Positions 1-8,070 are shown, counted from the first letter of the stretch. The stretch is DNA of 64,000 nt from Planctomycetota bacterium (GCA_020425605.1 JAGQRH010000013.1:43407-107406), one strand, 5' to 3'. Notes: a model not told the origin generated them from the letters alone. A program made the numbers and translations.

Positions 1-2
1 CC

Positions 3-134
3 GATGACGTGCGCGAGCTGGCACCCGCGGCGTTGCGGCATCGCCTGTACCGCACGGCGGCCGCGGAGCTTGAGGGCATGAGCACGGACCAGATTCTTCA
101 GGACATCGTCAACCGAATCCCGGTACCACGCTAA
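3..134 (+). CDS. MoxR-type AAA ATPase, C-terminal end (partial)
   Basis: Only the last 43 codons are in the window; the gene begins before base 1. The readable tail starts DDVRELAPAALRHRL and ends NRIPVPR before TAA at 132-134. MoxR AAA+ ATPases typically end this way: the DDVR...LRHR element belongs to the helical lid, followed by a short helix and a proline-rich end. MoxR proteins are thought to be chaperone-like ATPases that work with von Willebrand-type proteins encoded beside them. A DUF58 gene starts 50 bases downstream on the same strand, which is the standard neighbour and supports the call. The P-loop and Walker B lie outside the window and cannot be checked. Confidence 0.8.
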   Translation, partial: DDVRELAPAALRHRLYRTAAAELEGMSTDQILQDIVNRIPVPR

Positions 135-158
135 GGCGGGTGTCGGGGTCGTTGTTTT

Positions 159-179
159 CCTGAAACCCGAAACCTGAAG
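159..179 (+). repeat. heptamer repeat (three units) before the DUF58 gene
   Basis: Three consecutive seven-base units, CCTGAAA, CCCGAAA and CCTGAAG, occupy the gap between the MoxR stop and the DUF58 start. A longer run of the same unit lies at 2542-2575 in the same gene cluster. The repeat ends six bases before the ATG and occupies the place where a ribosome binding site would be expected. No GGAGG-type sequence is visible there. Confidence 0.6.
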
Positions 180-184
180 TTCCA

Positions 185-1501
185 ATGGGCTACTCACCGA
201 CACGTATCGCCGTCCTGCTCGCCTTCGCGCCCATTGCGCTGGGCGTGCTTGCGATGGCACAGCCATCGCTGTTCACGCCCTGGCTGGCCGTTACGTGCGG
301 GTTGGTGGCTCTGTTGCTGATAGACGCGCTGCTGCTGCCACGCGGCGGATCGATCGAGGTCGAGCGAAAGCTGCCGGGCGAAGTCGGCGTAGGCTCGCAC
401 TTCCAGATGCTGTTGACGGTCACCAACAGCGGCGGCTTCGGCCTCAGCGGACGTGTCTATGACATCGTGCCGGAACAGCTTGACGGCCCGCGCGATGCCC
501 TGCCATTCAGCGTCGCGCCCGATGAGCAGGAGACATGGACGCTCGAGTACGTGGCCCTCGATCGCGGCAAGCAACGCTTCGGCGATGTCACCGTCGTGAC
601 GCCCGGGCCGCTGCGGCTGATGCGGCGCATCCAGCGTGTGTCGGCGGCCGGCGACGTGGCAGTCATTCCAGGCGTCGAGATTCTCCGCAGCAATGAATTG
701 ATCCTGAAAGCGGCGCGCGACGCCGACGCCGGTACCACGCGCGCCCGAGGCGTTGGCCGCGGCGGCGAGTTCGAGTCGCTGGCGCCGTACGTGCCGGGTG
801 ACCCGCCGCAGTCCGTTGACTGGAAAGCCTACGCGCGAACGGGGCAGTTGGCCGTCAAGCGCTACATCCCTGAGCGCCGCCGCCACGTCATGCTCGCGTG
901 CGACGCCGGGCGACTGATGGGCACGCGCGTCGGCGGCGTGCGCAAGGTTGATCTGGCGCTGGAGGCGCTGACCAAGCTGGCAGCAGCGGCCCTGCAACGA
1001 GGCGATCTGGTCGGCCTGATCATCTTCGACGGCGCGGTGCAGACGCTGATTCCTCCGCGTGCAGGCAGCGGCCAGCTGGCCCGGCTTGTGCGAGCCAGCC
1101 TTGATGTGAAGCCAACCCACAGTGAAACGGCATTCACCAATGCGTTCGTCCGCATGAATCACGCGCTGGGGCGACGCTCGCTGGTCGTGCTTGCCACCGA
1201 CTTTGATAACGAGGCCCAGGGCTGGGAGTTGCAGCGCAGCATCGTGCAGATATCGCGCAAGCACGTCGCCATCGTCGCCGCCATGCGGGATCCTGTCTTC
1301 CACCAGACCATTGCGGCAGAAGTGAACGACGTCCATGACGCGTACCGCCAGCTGGCGGCGCTTACGCTTCTTGAAGAACGCTTCACGATCCTGTCCCGGA
1401 TTCACGGCAGTGGCGTGCACACAATCGACGCCGAGCCCGCAGAGCTGACCGGCCCGTTGTTGAACCTCTACGGCCGAGTGATCACCAGTGGCAAGCTATG
1501 A
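185..1501 (+). CDS. DUF58 family membrane protein with degenerate vWA domain
   Basis: A 438-residue DUF58 protein. Two hydrophobic segments (about residues 7-25 and 32-52) anchor it in the inner membrane. The diagnostic DUF58 motif starts at GGEFESLAPYVPGD and runs to DWK at residues 193-214. It is followed by a von Willebrand A-like fold from about 234. The metal site is not canonical: the strand ends in D240-A-G-R-L rather than DxSxS, so metal binding may be weakened or lost. DUF58 proteins pair with MoxR ATPases, and the end of one lies directly upstream. The substrate is unknown; roles in cell-wall or respiratory complex assembly have been proposed for the family. The stop overlaps the convergent SpoIIM-like gene by six bases. 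Confidence 0.9.
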   Translation: MGYSPTRIAVLLAFAPIALGVLAMAQPSLFTPWLAVTCGLVALLLIDALLLPRGGSIEVERKLPGEVGVGSHFQMLLTVTNSGGFGLSGRVYDIVPEQLDGPRDALPFSVAPDEQETWTLEYVALDRGKQRFGDVTVVTPGPLRLMRRIQRVSAAGDVAVIPGVEILRSNELILKAARDADAGTTRARGVGRGGEFESLAPYVPGDPPQSVDWKAYARTGQLAVKRYIPERRRHVMLACDAGRLMGTRVGGVRKVDLALEALTKLAAAALQRGDLVGLIIFDGAVQTLIPPRAGSGQLARLVRASLDVKPTHSETAFTNAFVRMNHALGRRSLVVLATDFDNEAQGWELQRSIVQISRKHVAIVAAMRDPVFHQTIAAEVNDVHDAYRQLAALTLLEERFTILSRIHGSGVHTIDAEPAELTGPLLNLYGRVITSGKL

Positions 1502-2506
1502 CGCTTCTTGCGCGCCGCGTGCCTTCACGAAGAACAGCCAGCCGACGCAGATCACCAGCATGATGCCGATCAGCGCAAAACGCATCTCAAGCGTCGCGCG
1601 GCTCTGCCGGAACGAGCCCTCGATCACGCCGGCCATCGCCAGCAGCAGCACGCAGCCCATCGCAACGATCGACGCGTTGGTGGCCGTCTTCTGCATGGCT
1701 TCCTTGCGCGACTTGCGGCCGGGGTTCAGCACGCGGTGGCCAATCGCCATGCCCGCGCCGCCGCACAGGATGATGGCACCCATCTCGGGTACGCCATGCG
1801 GGCCCAGCCACGCGATGGCTTCCGGCCCAAGGCCCTTGCTGAAGAACAGCCCCAGGAAAGCGCCCAGCATCAGCCCGTTTCGGATCAGCAGGTAGATCGT
1901 CGGCAGCCCCAGGAAGATGCCCCAGGCAAAGCACATGAACGCGACCTGCGTGTTATGCGTGAACAGGAATGTTGAGAAGAAAATGTCCTGACCCGCGCTC
2001 GTCTCCTGCGGGCCGAGACCCTGTGCCAGGTAGTCGCGGCTGGCAGACGGGTCGCGCCCACCGGCCAGTGATCGGTCGATGAACAGGTAGAACGTCTCCG
2101 GCGAGTAGCTCACGGCGATGAACGAGATCGCCGTCGTCACAATCGTGATTCCCAGCGAAAGCGCGTGGTACTTCCACAGGGCGCGCGTCGCGCGGGGCAC
2201 GGCAAACAGCGCGGCCGTAACCATCTGGCGGATCGTCGGTCGCTTGCGTCGGTACACGGCAAAGTGCGCGGTCGCGACTGCCTGTTCGATGTAATCCGCC
2301 AGCCGCTTGTCAGGGCTGAAGGCACGCACGCGGGCGAGTTCGGTGGCCGTGCGGCGGTAGGTGGCGGTGAAGTTCTCCACTACGTCAAGCCGCTGCGGGC
2401 GGGCGCGAACCTTGGACCAAGTCAGCCCCTCAAATGCCAGAAATCGCCAGCGGTCCATCGCCCGCGTGGCGAATTGCGAAATCTGGTGGTGGGACATCTG
2501 CGTCAT
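1496..2506 (-). CDS. SpoIIM-like (stage II sporulation protein M family) membrane protein
   Basis: A 336-residue integral membrane protein. A soluble N-terminal stretch of about 110 residues is rich in arginine. It is followed by hydrophobic segments near 120-140, 180-210, 215-235, 250-270, 285-305 and 310-330. The family-typical pattern FLFTHNTQVAFMCFAWGIF and GLPTIYLLIRNGLMLGAFLG is present. In non-sporulating bacteria this family occurs with RDD, DUF58 and MoxR genes, exactly as here, so the product is probably a membrane partner of that group and not a sporulation factor. The start at 2506 is ATG; the preceding in-frame codon is TTG. It diverges from the RDD gene across a 73-base gap that carries heptamer repeats. 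Confidence 0.85.
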   Translation of the reverse strand: MTQMSHHQISQFATRAMDRWRFLAFEGLTWSKVRARPQRLDVVENFTATYRRTATELARVRAFSPDKRLADYIEQAVATAHFAVYRRKRPTIRQMVTAALFAVPRATRALWKYHALSLGITIVTTAISFIAVSYSPETFYLFIDRSLAGGRDPSASRDYLAQGLGPQETSAGQDIFFSTFLFTHNTQVAFMCFAWGIFLGLPTIYLLIRNGLMLGAFLGLFFSKGLGPEAIAWLGPHGVPEMGAIILCGGAGMAIGHRVLNPGRKSRKEAMQKTATNASIVAMGCVLLLAMAGVIEGSFRQSRATLEMRFALIGIMLVICVGWLFFVKARGAQEAS

Positions 2507-2541
2507 CAATGAGGGTCCAGCAGGCCGGGATCGACTTCATT

Positions 2542-2575
2542 CCCTGTAACCCGAAACCTGAAACCTGTAACCTGT
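2542..2575 (+). repeat. heptamer repeat (almost five units) before the RDD gene
   Basis: The gap between the divergent SpoIIM-like and RDD genes contains consecutive seven-base units (CCTGTAA, CCCGAAA, CCTGAAA, CCTGTAA, CCTG). The unit is the same as at 159-179 with positions 3 and 5 varying. The run ends five bases before the RDD ATG. Confidence 0.65.
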
Positions 2576-2579
2576 CCGC

Positions 2580-3500
2580 ATGCAGCCAGTATCGTACCGG
2601 GCCTCATTCACAGATGCCACCCGCCCTGAGCAAGGGGCCGACCGGGTCGGTACGCTTGCGTGGAAGCACGAGGTCATGCTGCCCGAAGACGTGCAGGCGG
2701 CCTTCGAAGTCGGCAGCCCATTCATGCGTGTGTTCGCGTTCCTGATCGATCTAGGGATCATTCTGCTTGCCGGCATCGTGATCGGCATGCTCTTGATGGT
2801 CGTTCTGGTTGCATCGATGGCCGGCGGCAGCCCTGAAGTCTCGGCCGCCCTGGGCATCTTCCTGTTCACCTTCCTGAACGTCGGCTACTTCTTCGTGTTT
2901 GAAGGCGTGTTCTCCGGCCAGACTCCGGGCAAGGCGATGATGCGACTTCGCGTGGTCAAGGAAGACGGCGAAGAGATCGGTCCGAAAGAGGGAATTGTGC
3001 GCGCGTTCATGCGCTTTGCGATCATTGGCCCTCTGCCGGTGGCGCTCATCTTCGGGATATTTGAGCCGGAGGTGATCATGGCGGTCGCCCCGTTTGCGTT
3101 CCTGTCGATCGTGATGTTCGTGGATCGCAAGTCGCGCGGCATCCCTGACTTTGTGGCCGGTACTCTGGTCGTGATGCAGAAGATCCCGCAGCGAAACTGG
3201 AACACGCCATACGTGCCGGGCTACTTCATGCTGCCGCACCACTACTTTCCGCTGAACGCCGATGAAATGAGCAAGCTGACACCTGATGACTATGTGAAGC
3301 TTGAAGAGTTCGGCTCCAGGCTCAGCACGATCAACAGCGAAGCACGCCAACAGGCCGCTATGGCCGCCGCCGCCGCGCTCGCCACGCGCATGACCTACAG
3401 CAAGCCGATTGAGCCCGAGTACGCCGAGATTTTCCTGTACGAGATGCACGCGGCCCTGAAGCAGCAGCTGCAGCAGCTGTACCCGGACCTTTACGCCTGA
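2580..3500 (+). CDS. RDD family membrane protein
   Basis: A 306-residue RDD-domain protein. The family core begins near residue 30 (HEVMLPEDVQAAFEVGSPF), with the conserved Arg and Asp of the first helix in FMRVFAFLIDLG. Hydrophobic helices lie near 46-78, 88-110 and 140-180, and the motif GQTPGKAMMRLRVV between helices is typical. The last conserved Asp is in MFVDRKSRGIPDF. A cytoplasmic tail of about 100 residues follows, with an Ala-rich stretch near 265-275 and a C-terminal helix. RDD proteins are small membrane proteins of mostly unknown function that pair with SpoIIM-like and DUF58 genes. No clear ribosome site precedes the start; a later start near residue 33 would cut into the domain. 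Confidence 0.85.
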   Translation: MQPVSYRASFTDATRPEQGADRVGTLAWKHEVMLPEDVQAAFEVGSPFMRVFAFLIDLGIILLAGIVIGMLLMVVLVASMAGGSPEVSAALGIFLFTFLNVGYFFVFEGVFSGQTPGKAMMRLRVVKEDGEEIGPKEGIVRAFMRFAIIGPLPVALIFGIFEPEVIMAVAPFAFLSIVMFVDRKSRGIPDFVAGTLVVMQKIPQRNWNTPYVPGYFMLPHHYFPLNADEMSKLTPDDYVKLEEFGSRLSTINSEARQQAAMAAAAALATRMTYSKPIEPEYAEIFLYEMHAALKQQLQQLYPDLYA

Positions 3501-3586
3501 GAGAACTTCCAATTGGTTTTGAACCGACCTGCCCCATCCGGCGTATTAAGTATGTAGCGCCCCGTGCCCCATACCCGGAGGTTGCC

Positions 3587-4165
3587 ATGAAACGTGTCAT
3601 GTTGGCCCTGATTTGCTGCTGCGTGCTCGCCGCGCCCGCGTTTGCGCAGGATGAGAAGGACTTGTCGTCCAAGTCGCGTGAAGAGCTGCTGGCGGAACTG
3701 AACAAGCTGGCAAAAGACGTAAGCAACGAAATGGACGGGCTGGAGCGTGAGCTTGCCAAGACGTCGCTGGGCCCGGCCAAGGCCGACATCGTCGCCGAAC
3801 GCATCAAGAAACTGCGCGAGGCCATGAAGGATGGCAAAGCGGGCGAGTTGCCCGAGGGCCTCCGCGACTATCTGAAAGCCCACCCCGAGGAAGCCGCAAA
3901 GCTGGCCGGCAAGTCCGAAGCAGAGCTGAAGCAGATCGCGGAAGACGAAGCCGAGCTGCGCAAATTGCTGGACGAAAACCCTGCGATCCTTAAGAAGCTT
4001 GCCGAAAATGAGGACGCATTCGAAGACATCCTGCAGCGCCAGATGGCTGTGGAGAAGCGGCTTGAAGATGCGCTGAAGCGCACGGAAGAGGCTACGTCCA
4101 AGGCCGAGGAAAACCTCGACCAGAGCCTCGAAGTCGCACACGAGCTCAAATCGAGGTCCTGCTGA
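3587..4165 (+). CDS. secreted coiled-coil protein, N-terminal part upstream of an in-frame TGA
   Basis: A 192-residue product starting at ATG 3587, eight bases after GGAGG. It has a clear signal peptide (MKRVMLALICCCVLAAPAFA, cleavage before Q21), then an almost entirely helical, Glu/Lys/Ala/Leu-rich body from 25 to 187 that should form a coiled coil. It ends KSRSC and TGA. The next start, ATG 4178, is in the same reading frame only 12 bases on and lacks a good ribosome site, so the two pieces may be one gene of about 302 codons interrupted by a stop. I do not recognise a family. It follows the RDD gene on the same strand with an 86-base gap. Confidence 0.7.
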   Translation: MKRVMLALICCCVLAAPAFAQDEKDLSSKSREELLAELNKLAKDVSNEMDGLERELAKTSLGPAKADIVAERIKKLREAMKDGKAGELPEGLRDYLKAHPEEAAKLAGKSEAELKQIAEDEAELRKLLDENPAILKKLAENEDAFEDILQRQMAVEKRLEDALKRTEEATSKAEENLDQSLEVAHELKSRSC

Positions 4166-4177
4166 CAGGGTGGCGGA

Positions 4178-4495
4178 ATGGGCGCATCGGCTGGTCAGCC
4201 GAAGGGAACCAAGAAGCCGGGCGAAGCTGAGAAGCAGGGCGGCGAAACGAACAAGCCGGCAAGCGGCGCAAAGGAAGGGTATCAGCCGGGCGAAGGCGAA
4301 AAGCCGGACGCAAACAAAGCAGAGGAGTACGCCAGCAACCCGGACGGCAACGGCTGGAAGGCCGAGAAGCCGGGCGAGAAATCCGGCGACGGCGCAAGCA
4401 ACGACGGCCGCACTGAGCCAGGCAAGTACAAGGGCTTCCGGGAGCGCTTCGAAGAAGAGCTTCGCAAGAAGGCAGAAGAGTCAAAGAGCAAGTAA
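4178..4495 (+). CDS. low-complexity Gly/Lys/Glu-rich protein, likely continuation of the preceding gene
   Basis: A 105-residue disordered sequence built of Lys-Pro-Gly-Glu-like tracts (for example GYQPGEGEKPDANK). The last 25 residues are a charged helix starting KYKGFRERFEEELRKK. It has no signal peptide, which would be odd for a stand-alone product beside an exported one. It is in frame with 3587-4165, separated by TGA and four codons (Q-G-G-G). The likeliest readings are readthrough or recoding of TGA, a recent nonsense mutation, or a sequencing error turning a Gly, Arg or Trp codon into TGA. A separate translated gene is possible but less likely, since no purine-rich ribosome site sits at the usual distance before ATG 4178. 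Confidence 0.5.
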   Translation: MGASAGQPKGTKKPGEAEKQGGETNKPASGAKEGYQPGEGEKPDANKAEEYASNPDGNGWKAEKPGEKSGDGASNDGRTEPGKYKGFRERFEEELRKKAEESKSK

Positions 4496-4522
4496 GAGGT
4501 CTATTCGACTGGGCACCACACT

Positions 4523-4553
4523 CCACGATGCCGGGCACGCCCCGGCATCGTGG
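4523..4553. terminator. perfect 13-bp hairpin between convergent genes
   Basis: CCACGATGCCGGG at 4523-4535 pairs with its exact complement at 4541-4553 around the loop CACGC. It sits between the plus-strand low-complexity gene and the minus-strand gene ending at 4556, so it can serve both. No strong T run follows on the plus strand. Confidence 0.6.
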
Positions 4554-4555
4554 CG

Positions 4556-5041
4556 TTAAGCTCTTGCGGCGTGGGCGACCTCCTGGCTCTTGGCGTCCGG
4601 TGATGGCGAGATCGTCGGGCTTTCTGCCGGCTCAGACGTACCCGCTTGCGGTGCGTTGCTTGCTGACACTGCTGGGGCGGATTCCGGGTCGTCGCTCGTT
4701 GCAGCCTCCGCGAGCATGCTCGTGCGAACTTCCTTGCGGCATTCCGCCATCAGCTTCTGCTTTTCCTTGAGCGTACGAAGTTCCAGCGCGGCTGCACGGA
4801 GAGCTTCGGAAGTGCTGACCGACGGGCCAAGGTGGACCAATTGCTCGGCCGGTACCCGCTCCCGTTCTGCCCACGCGTGCATCTGGATCTTGGTGCGTGC
4901 GGTGTAGGCGCGCTGCGCGCAAAGAGTGGTCAAGAGAATCTGTTCGAGCCTGTCGCCGCCGCGCAGATCGTACAGCTCGATTGTGCGCCGCTCGAGTTGC
5001 GCTTCATCCAACAGGACTTCGGACTCTGGTTGCTTGCTCAT
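4556..5041 (-). CDS. uncharacterised 161-residue protein
   Basis: Family not recognised. The first 110 residues look helical and soluble (LLDEAQLERRTIELYDLRGG, then a helix near 65-105 ending in LRTLKEKQKLMAECRKEV). The last 45 residues are disordered and rich in Ala, Pro and Ser. There is no signal peptide or membrane segment, so a cytoplasmic location is expected. The start at 5041 is supported by AGGAG eight bases upstream. It lies downstream of the acetyltransferase gene on the same strand with a 132-base gap, so it probably has its own promoter. Confidence 0.65.
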   Translation of the reverse strand: MSKQPESEVLLDEAQLERRTIELYDLRGGDRLEQILLTTLCAQRAYTARTKIQMHAWAERERVPAEQLVHLGPSVSTSEALRAAALELRTLKEKQKLMAECRKEVRTSMLAEAATSDDPESAPAVSASNAPQAGTSEPAESPTISPSPDAKSQEVAHAARA

Positions 5042-5173
5042 TGCATTGCTCCTGTCGGGGCACCGTCGCCCCTCACTCCTACCGGCGGAGCGAATGCTGT
5101 CATGGTCAGAAAAATATACGCGTCGGCCGCAAATTCGCTCTGCGGGCCGAAAAGAAAACTTCGGAATTAGGAG

Positions 5174-5986
5174 TCACTTGCGTTTGCGGGACATCCAGTC
5201 GGCGGCGAAATCGACCAACGGCTTCTGCGGCATGAGCTGACATTTGGCGCAAGCAACCTGGGCGATCCTTACCCGGCCGGCCTGCACGAAGTCCCAGCCG
5301 ATCTCCGGGAAATCGCCCGAGGCGTGATTCAGGTCTTCGTATTGCACCCATTGCCGTCCACCGTCGAACTGCACGGCCGCGCCCACCTGCAGTTGTGCCT
5401 TGGACGGCCAGACGGCCTTGTGTTCGGCGTAGTGGAGCGACGAGTTTCGGTCGTGCCCGACACCAAGCAGAAGTACATGGCCCTCGAAGTCGTAAACGCG
5501 CGCCAGCGGTGACTCTTCGCCGAACGCGGAATTCAGCCGGTGATCGGCCGTGATCGCGTGCGCATAGCGGCCCCATGCGGCGAAGCTGCATGCCGGGTGA
5601 TCGCTGCGTCGGACATCGGGCCAAGTCCTGAACAACTCGGCGATTGCGCCCATTTCGCGAGTGGGAGTCAGCTTTCGGTCAAAGGCTGGCATGTGGTCGC
5701 GGATGACCTGCCACCAGGCCTTCGGCACCGGCGGCTCCCGCCAGTGTGAGGGCTCTGAATTGCCCGTGGAGTAGGCGGGCATGACCAGCGTACCGGAATC
5801 GGTCAGAATATTTGTCAGCGCCGCTACAACAGCCTGCGCACCGCCTACAACCCAGCCCAGTGCAGACAAGGACGAATGCACCAGCACAACTTGCCCCTCG
5901 GCCAATCCCAATGCCCGCAAGTCAGCCTCCAGCGACTCAACCGTCGTTGGTGCTTCGGACTTGCGGATCACGTCTTCCTCGCCCAT
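5174..5986 (-). CDS. AAC(3)-family (YokD/FrbF-like) N-acetyltransferase
   Basis: A 270-residue member of the antibiotic acetyltransferase AAC(3) fold. Visible family motifs are VHSSLSALGWVVGG near residues 37-50, a PAYS segment near 75, TPTREMGAIAELFR near 107-120, RSDHPACSFAAWG near 127-140 and LLLGVGHDRNSSLHYAEH near 170-187, where the catalytic His and Asp region lies. Such enzymes transfer acetyl from acetyl-CoA to an amino group. Many chromosomal members are not aminoglycoside resistance enzymes but act on other amines, so resistance should not be assumed. The gene starts four bases after the stop of the upstream zinc-ribbon gene, without a clear ribosome site, which suggests coupled translation. 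Confidence 0.88.
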   Translation of the reverse strand: MGEEDVIRKSEAPTTVESLEADLRALGLAEGQVVLVHSSLSALGWVVGGAQAVVAALTNILTDSGTLVMPAYSTGNSEPSHWREPPVPKAWWQVIRDHMPAFDRKLTPTREMGAIAELFRTWPDVRRSDHPACSFAAWGRYAHAITADHRLNSAFGEESPLARVYDFEGHVLLLGVGHDRNSSLHYAEHKAVWPSKAQLQVGAAVQFDGGRQWVQYEDLNHASGDFPEIGWDFVQAGRVRIAQVACAKCQLMPQKPLVDFAADWMSRKRK

Positions 5987-5990
5987 GGGA

Positions 5991-7811
5991 TTAGTTGCCG
6001 AACAGCTTCTGCATGTTCTCCTGCAGCGCTGATGAGAGGCGCTGCATCTCGGCGGTGACCTGCTGCATGACCGCTGCGTCTTCCATGTTCGCCATCATCT
6101 TCTGGGAAAGCTGCTCCATGGCCTTCTGGTACTCTTCCTGCAGGCGCTGCATTTCGTTGGTCTGGTCGACCTGCTTCTTCTCGTCGTTGGCGACCTTCTG
6201 CTCAGCCTCGACGTACTTTGCACTGAGTGGAATGGTCGCCGGCTCCTCGCGCAGGAACACCGGGACATCCAGCTTGTCACTCTCGCGCAGCAGCATGCGC
6301 ATCTCCTCGACGTTCTTGCGGTACTTGTCTACCGAGTCGCGGATCAGCTCGCGCCAGGCATCGAGTTGCGCCTGCATCTCTGGGTCGAACTCGCGCTTGG
6401 CATCGCTCTGCCAGTAGTACTTTACGCTGGTGTCCAGCAACGGCGTTTCCGGGTTGTAGCGGATGTACTCGCGCTTCACGCGGTAGCTCAGGCTCTCGCC
6501 GCGCTTCTTTACCAACGCGTCGATCGCGGGGCCGGTCCTTTTGCCCGTCGTGATCAGCCGATACAGCGCGCCCTCGGCGGCGGTGCCCGCGTGCTCATCG
6601 TCGAGGTCCGCGTCGATCAGCGCGATGGCCTCCACCATCAGCGCGGGGTCTTCGGGCGGGTGATACAGCATCTCGAAGCCGGCCGCGCGGGCGCCCCAGC
6701 TTTGTGCCTTGCGCACGAAATCGAGGCGTTTGTTGAACTCGCCATCACCCTCGCCACCGACGTAGATGCAGTCCAGCAGGTGCTCAACGAGTTGCGGGCG
6801 CTCGACACTCAGTTCCTCGATCGCGCGCACCAGGTACTCGATCGGGTAGCGCCCGCGCAGGTAGCCGTTGCGCATGGTGTACAGCGCCCAGCCCAGCACC
6901 GGGCCGGTCACATAGAACATCCGATACAGCACGATCTGCGCAATCACCGGGTGCTCATCGAAGTTGCGCTCGATCAGCGTGTTGACGGCCCACAGCGCGT
7001 TGCAGGCGTAGTCGTTGGCGCCGTGCGCGGCGGCGAACGCGGCCGTGTCGATCAGCGTCTTCACGCACACGCCTTTGCCCAGCCCCAACTCGTGCAGCAC
7101 GCAGGCGCGGGCGCTTGCGTCAAACACCACGGCGCGGCAGGCCTGAATCACGCCAGGCCATAGCGTCGGGTCGCCCTCGCAGAGAAGCTTGCCGATCACG
7201 TCGGAAGACGCGAGCGCAGTCGGCTCGTCGCCTGCTTCGATTTCCTTTAGCAGCCACGGCAGGAAGTGCGCGGCCGTGTGGTTGATGTAGCTCCAGCTGC
7301 GGAAGTTGATCGCGAGCCTGCGGCGGTGGGTGACGTCCGGTTCATTGAGCACGCGCCAGAACAGCTGCTCGGTTTCGATGTCCCATGGGTAGTCGATGCG
7401 GTCACGACTTTCGTTCTGGAAGTCGGCGCGGGTGCGCTCGGCGGGCTCGGGCACGTCGTCGGTGGTGATGGGCACGAGACGCGTTTCGAGCTTGCTCTGC
7501 GCGCCGCAGTACTTGCAGGTCTGGATGCTTTGGCCGGCGTTGGCCTGAAATGTCGCGCCGCAACCGGGACAGGTGCAGTCTTCGTACTTGGCCTGTTTTT
7601 CGATCCAGCGGGTGGCGCCCTTGATTGCTGGCCTGGCGAGCGCGGCCGCGTCCGGCTCGATCGCGCGCAGGCTGAACTTGAGCTGCGAGCCGCCGCCGCA
7701 GAAATCGCAACGCGCCTCCCGCCCGGATTCGGCCAGTTTCATGGGCGCGCCACAGGTCGGGCAGATGCCGCGCTGCGCATTCGCCAGTGTGTCGGGCAGT
7801 ACGTCGTACAT
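5991..7811 (-). CDS. double zinc-ribbon protein with large helical body and coiled-coil tail
   Basis: A 606-residue protein (starting at MYDVLPDTLANAQ; an in-frame codon eight residues upstream is possible). Two four-Cys zinc ribbons lie at the N-terminus: CPTCGAPM with CDFCGGG near residues 15-40, and CPGCGATF with CKYCG near 75-105. They are followed by about 350 residues of helical, possibly armadillo-like sequence without membrane spans. The C-terminal 130 residues are a predicted coiled coil rich in Gln, Met and Glu (MQRLQEEYQKAMEQLSQKM). No enzyme motif is seen. The gene is divergent from the small membrane gene at 7867 and abuts the acetyltransferase gene. A second zinc-ribbon protein with the same kind of N-terminus occurs at 35385. 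Confidence 0.75.
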   Translation of the reverse strand: MYDVLPDTLANAQRGICPTCGAPMKLAESGREARCDFCGGGSQLKFSLRAIEPDAAALARPAIKGATRWIEKQAKYEDCTCPGCGATFQANAGQSIQTCKYCGAQSKLETRLVPITTDDVPEPAERTRADFQNESRDRIDYPWDIETEQLFWRVLNEPDVTHRRRLAINFRSWSYINHTAAHFLPWLLKEIEAGDEPTALASSDVIGKLLCEGDPTLWPGVIQACRAVVFDASARACVLHELGLGKGVCVKTLIDTAAFAAAHGANDYACNALWAVNTLIERNFDEHPVIAQIVLYRMFYVTGPVLGWALYTMRNGYLRGRYPIEYLVRAIEELSVERPQLVEHLLDCIYVGGEGDGEFNKRLDFVRKAQSWGARAAGFEMLYHPPEDPALMVEAIALIDADLDDEHAGTAAEGALYRLITTGKRTGPAIDALVKKRGESLSYRVKREYIRYNPETPLLDTSVKYYWQSDAKREFDPEMQAQLDAWRELIRDSVDKYRKNVEEMRMLLRESDKLDVPVFLREEPATIPLSAKYVEAEQKVANDEKKQVDQTNEMQRLQEEYQKAMEQLSQKMMANMEDAAVMQQVTAEMQRLSSALQENMQKLFGN

Positions 7812-7866
7812 ATGCGGGATTGTAGCCGGGAGCACAAAGTTTGGGCAGGCTCGCTATGATGTGTGC

Positions 7867-8070
7867 ATGAGTGTGTATGTTAAAACTCGCAGGGCGTTGT
7901 TCTGGGGCGTGATGGTCTTGCTCAGTGCGATCTCGTGGGTCGTGATGGACAAGCTGGACCTGATCTGGAACCTGTGGGCGCAGGTGATCGATTCGCTGCT
8001 GGTGCTGGTTGCAGCGCTGGTTCTTTCCCGCCTGATACCGCGCTGGTTGAATGTCGCGGATGACCGCTAA
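7867..8070 (+). CDS. small membrane protein (67 residues)
   Basis: A short product starting MSVYVKTRR with two hydrophobic segments (about 11-26 and 36-57) and a basic N-terminus, so both ends are probably cytoplasmic. The reading frame is open further upstream, but the sequence before 7867 has no membrane-protein character and overlaps the divergent gene. The gene overlaps the start of the DUF2238 gene by 20 bases, which indicates co-translation, and the two may form a membrane complex. No family recognised. Confidence 0.65.
   Translation: MSVYVKTRRALFWGVMVLLSAISWVVMDKLDLIWNLWAQVIDSLLVLVAALVLSRLIPRWLNVADDR

Noticed and set aside
194..1420. Long open frame antisense to the DUF58 gene
   Set aside because: Composition and Arg/His/Gln content are typical of the shadow of a GC-rich gene, and the sense frame has clear DUF58 motifs.
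159..2575. CRISPR array
   Set aside because: The heptamers are far too short and have no spacers; no other regularly spaced repeats were seen.
5174..5986. Acquired antibiotic resistance gene
   Set aside because: The AAC(3) fold is there, but base use is like the neighbours, there is no mobile element, and many chromosomal members have other substrates.
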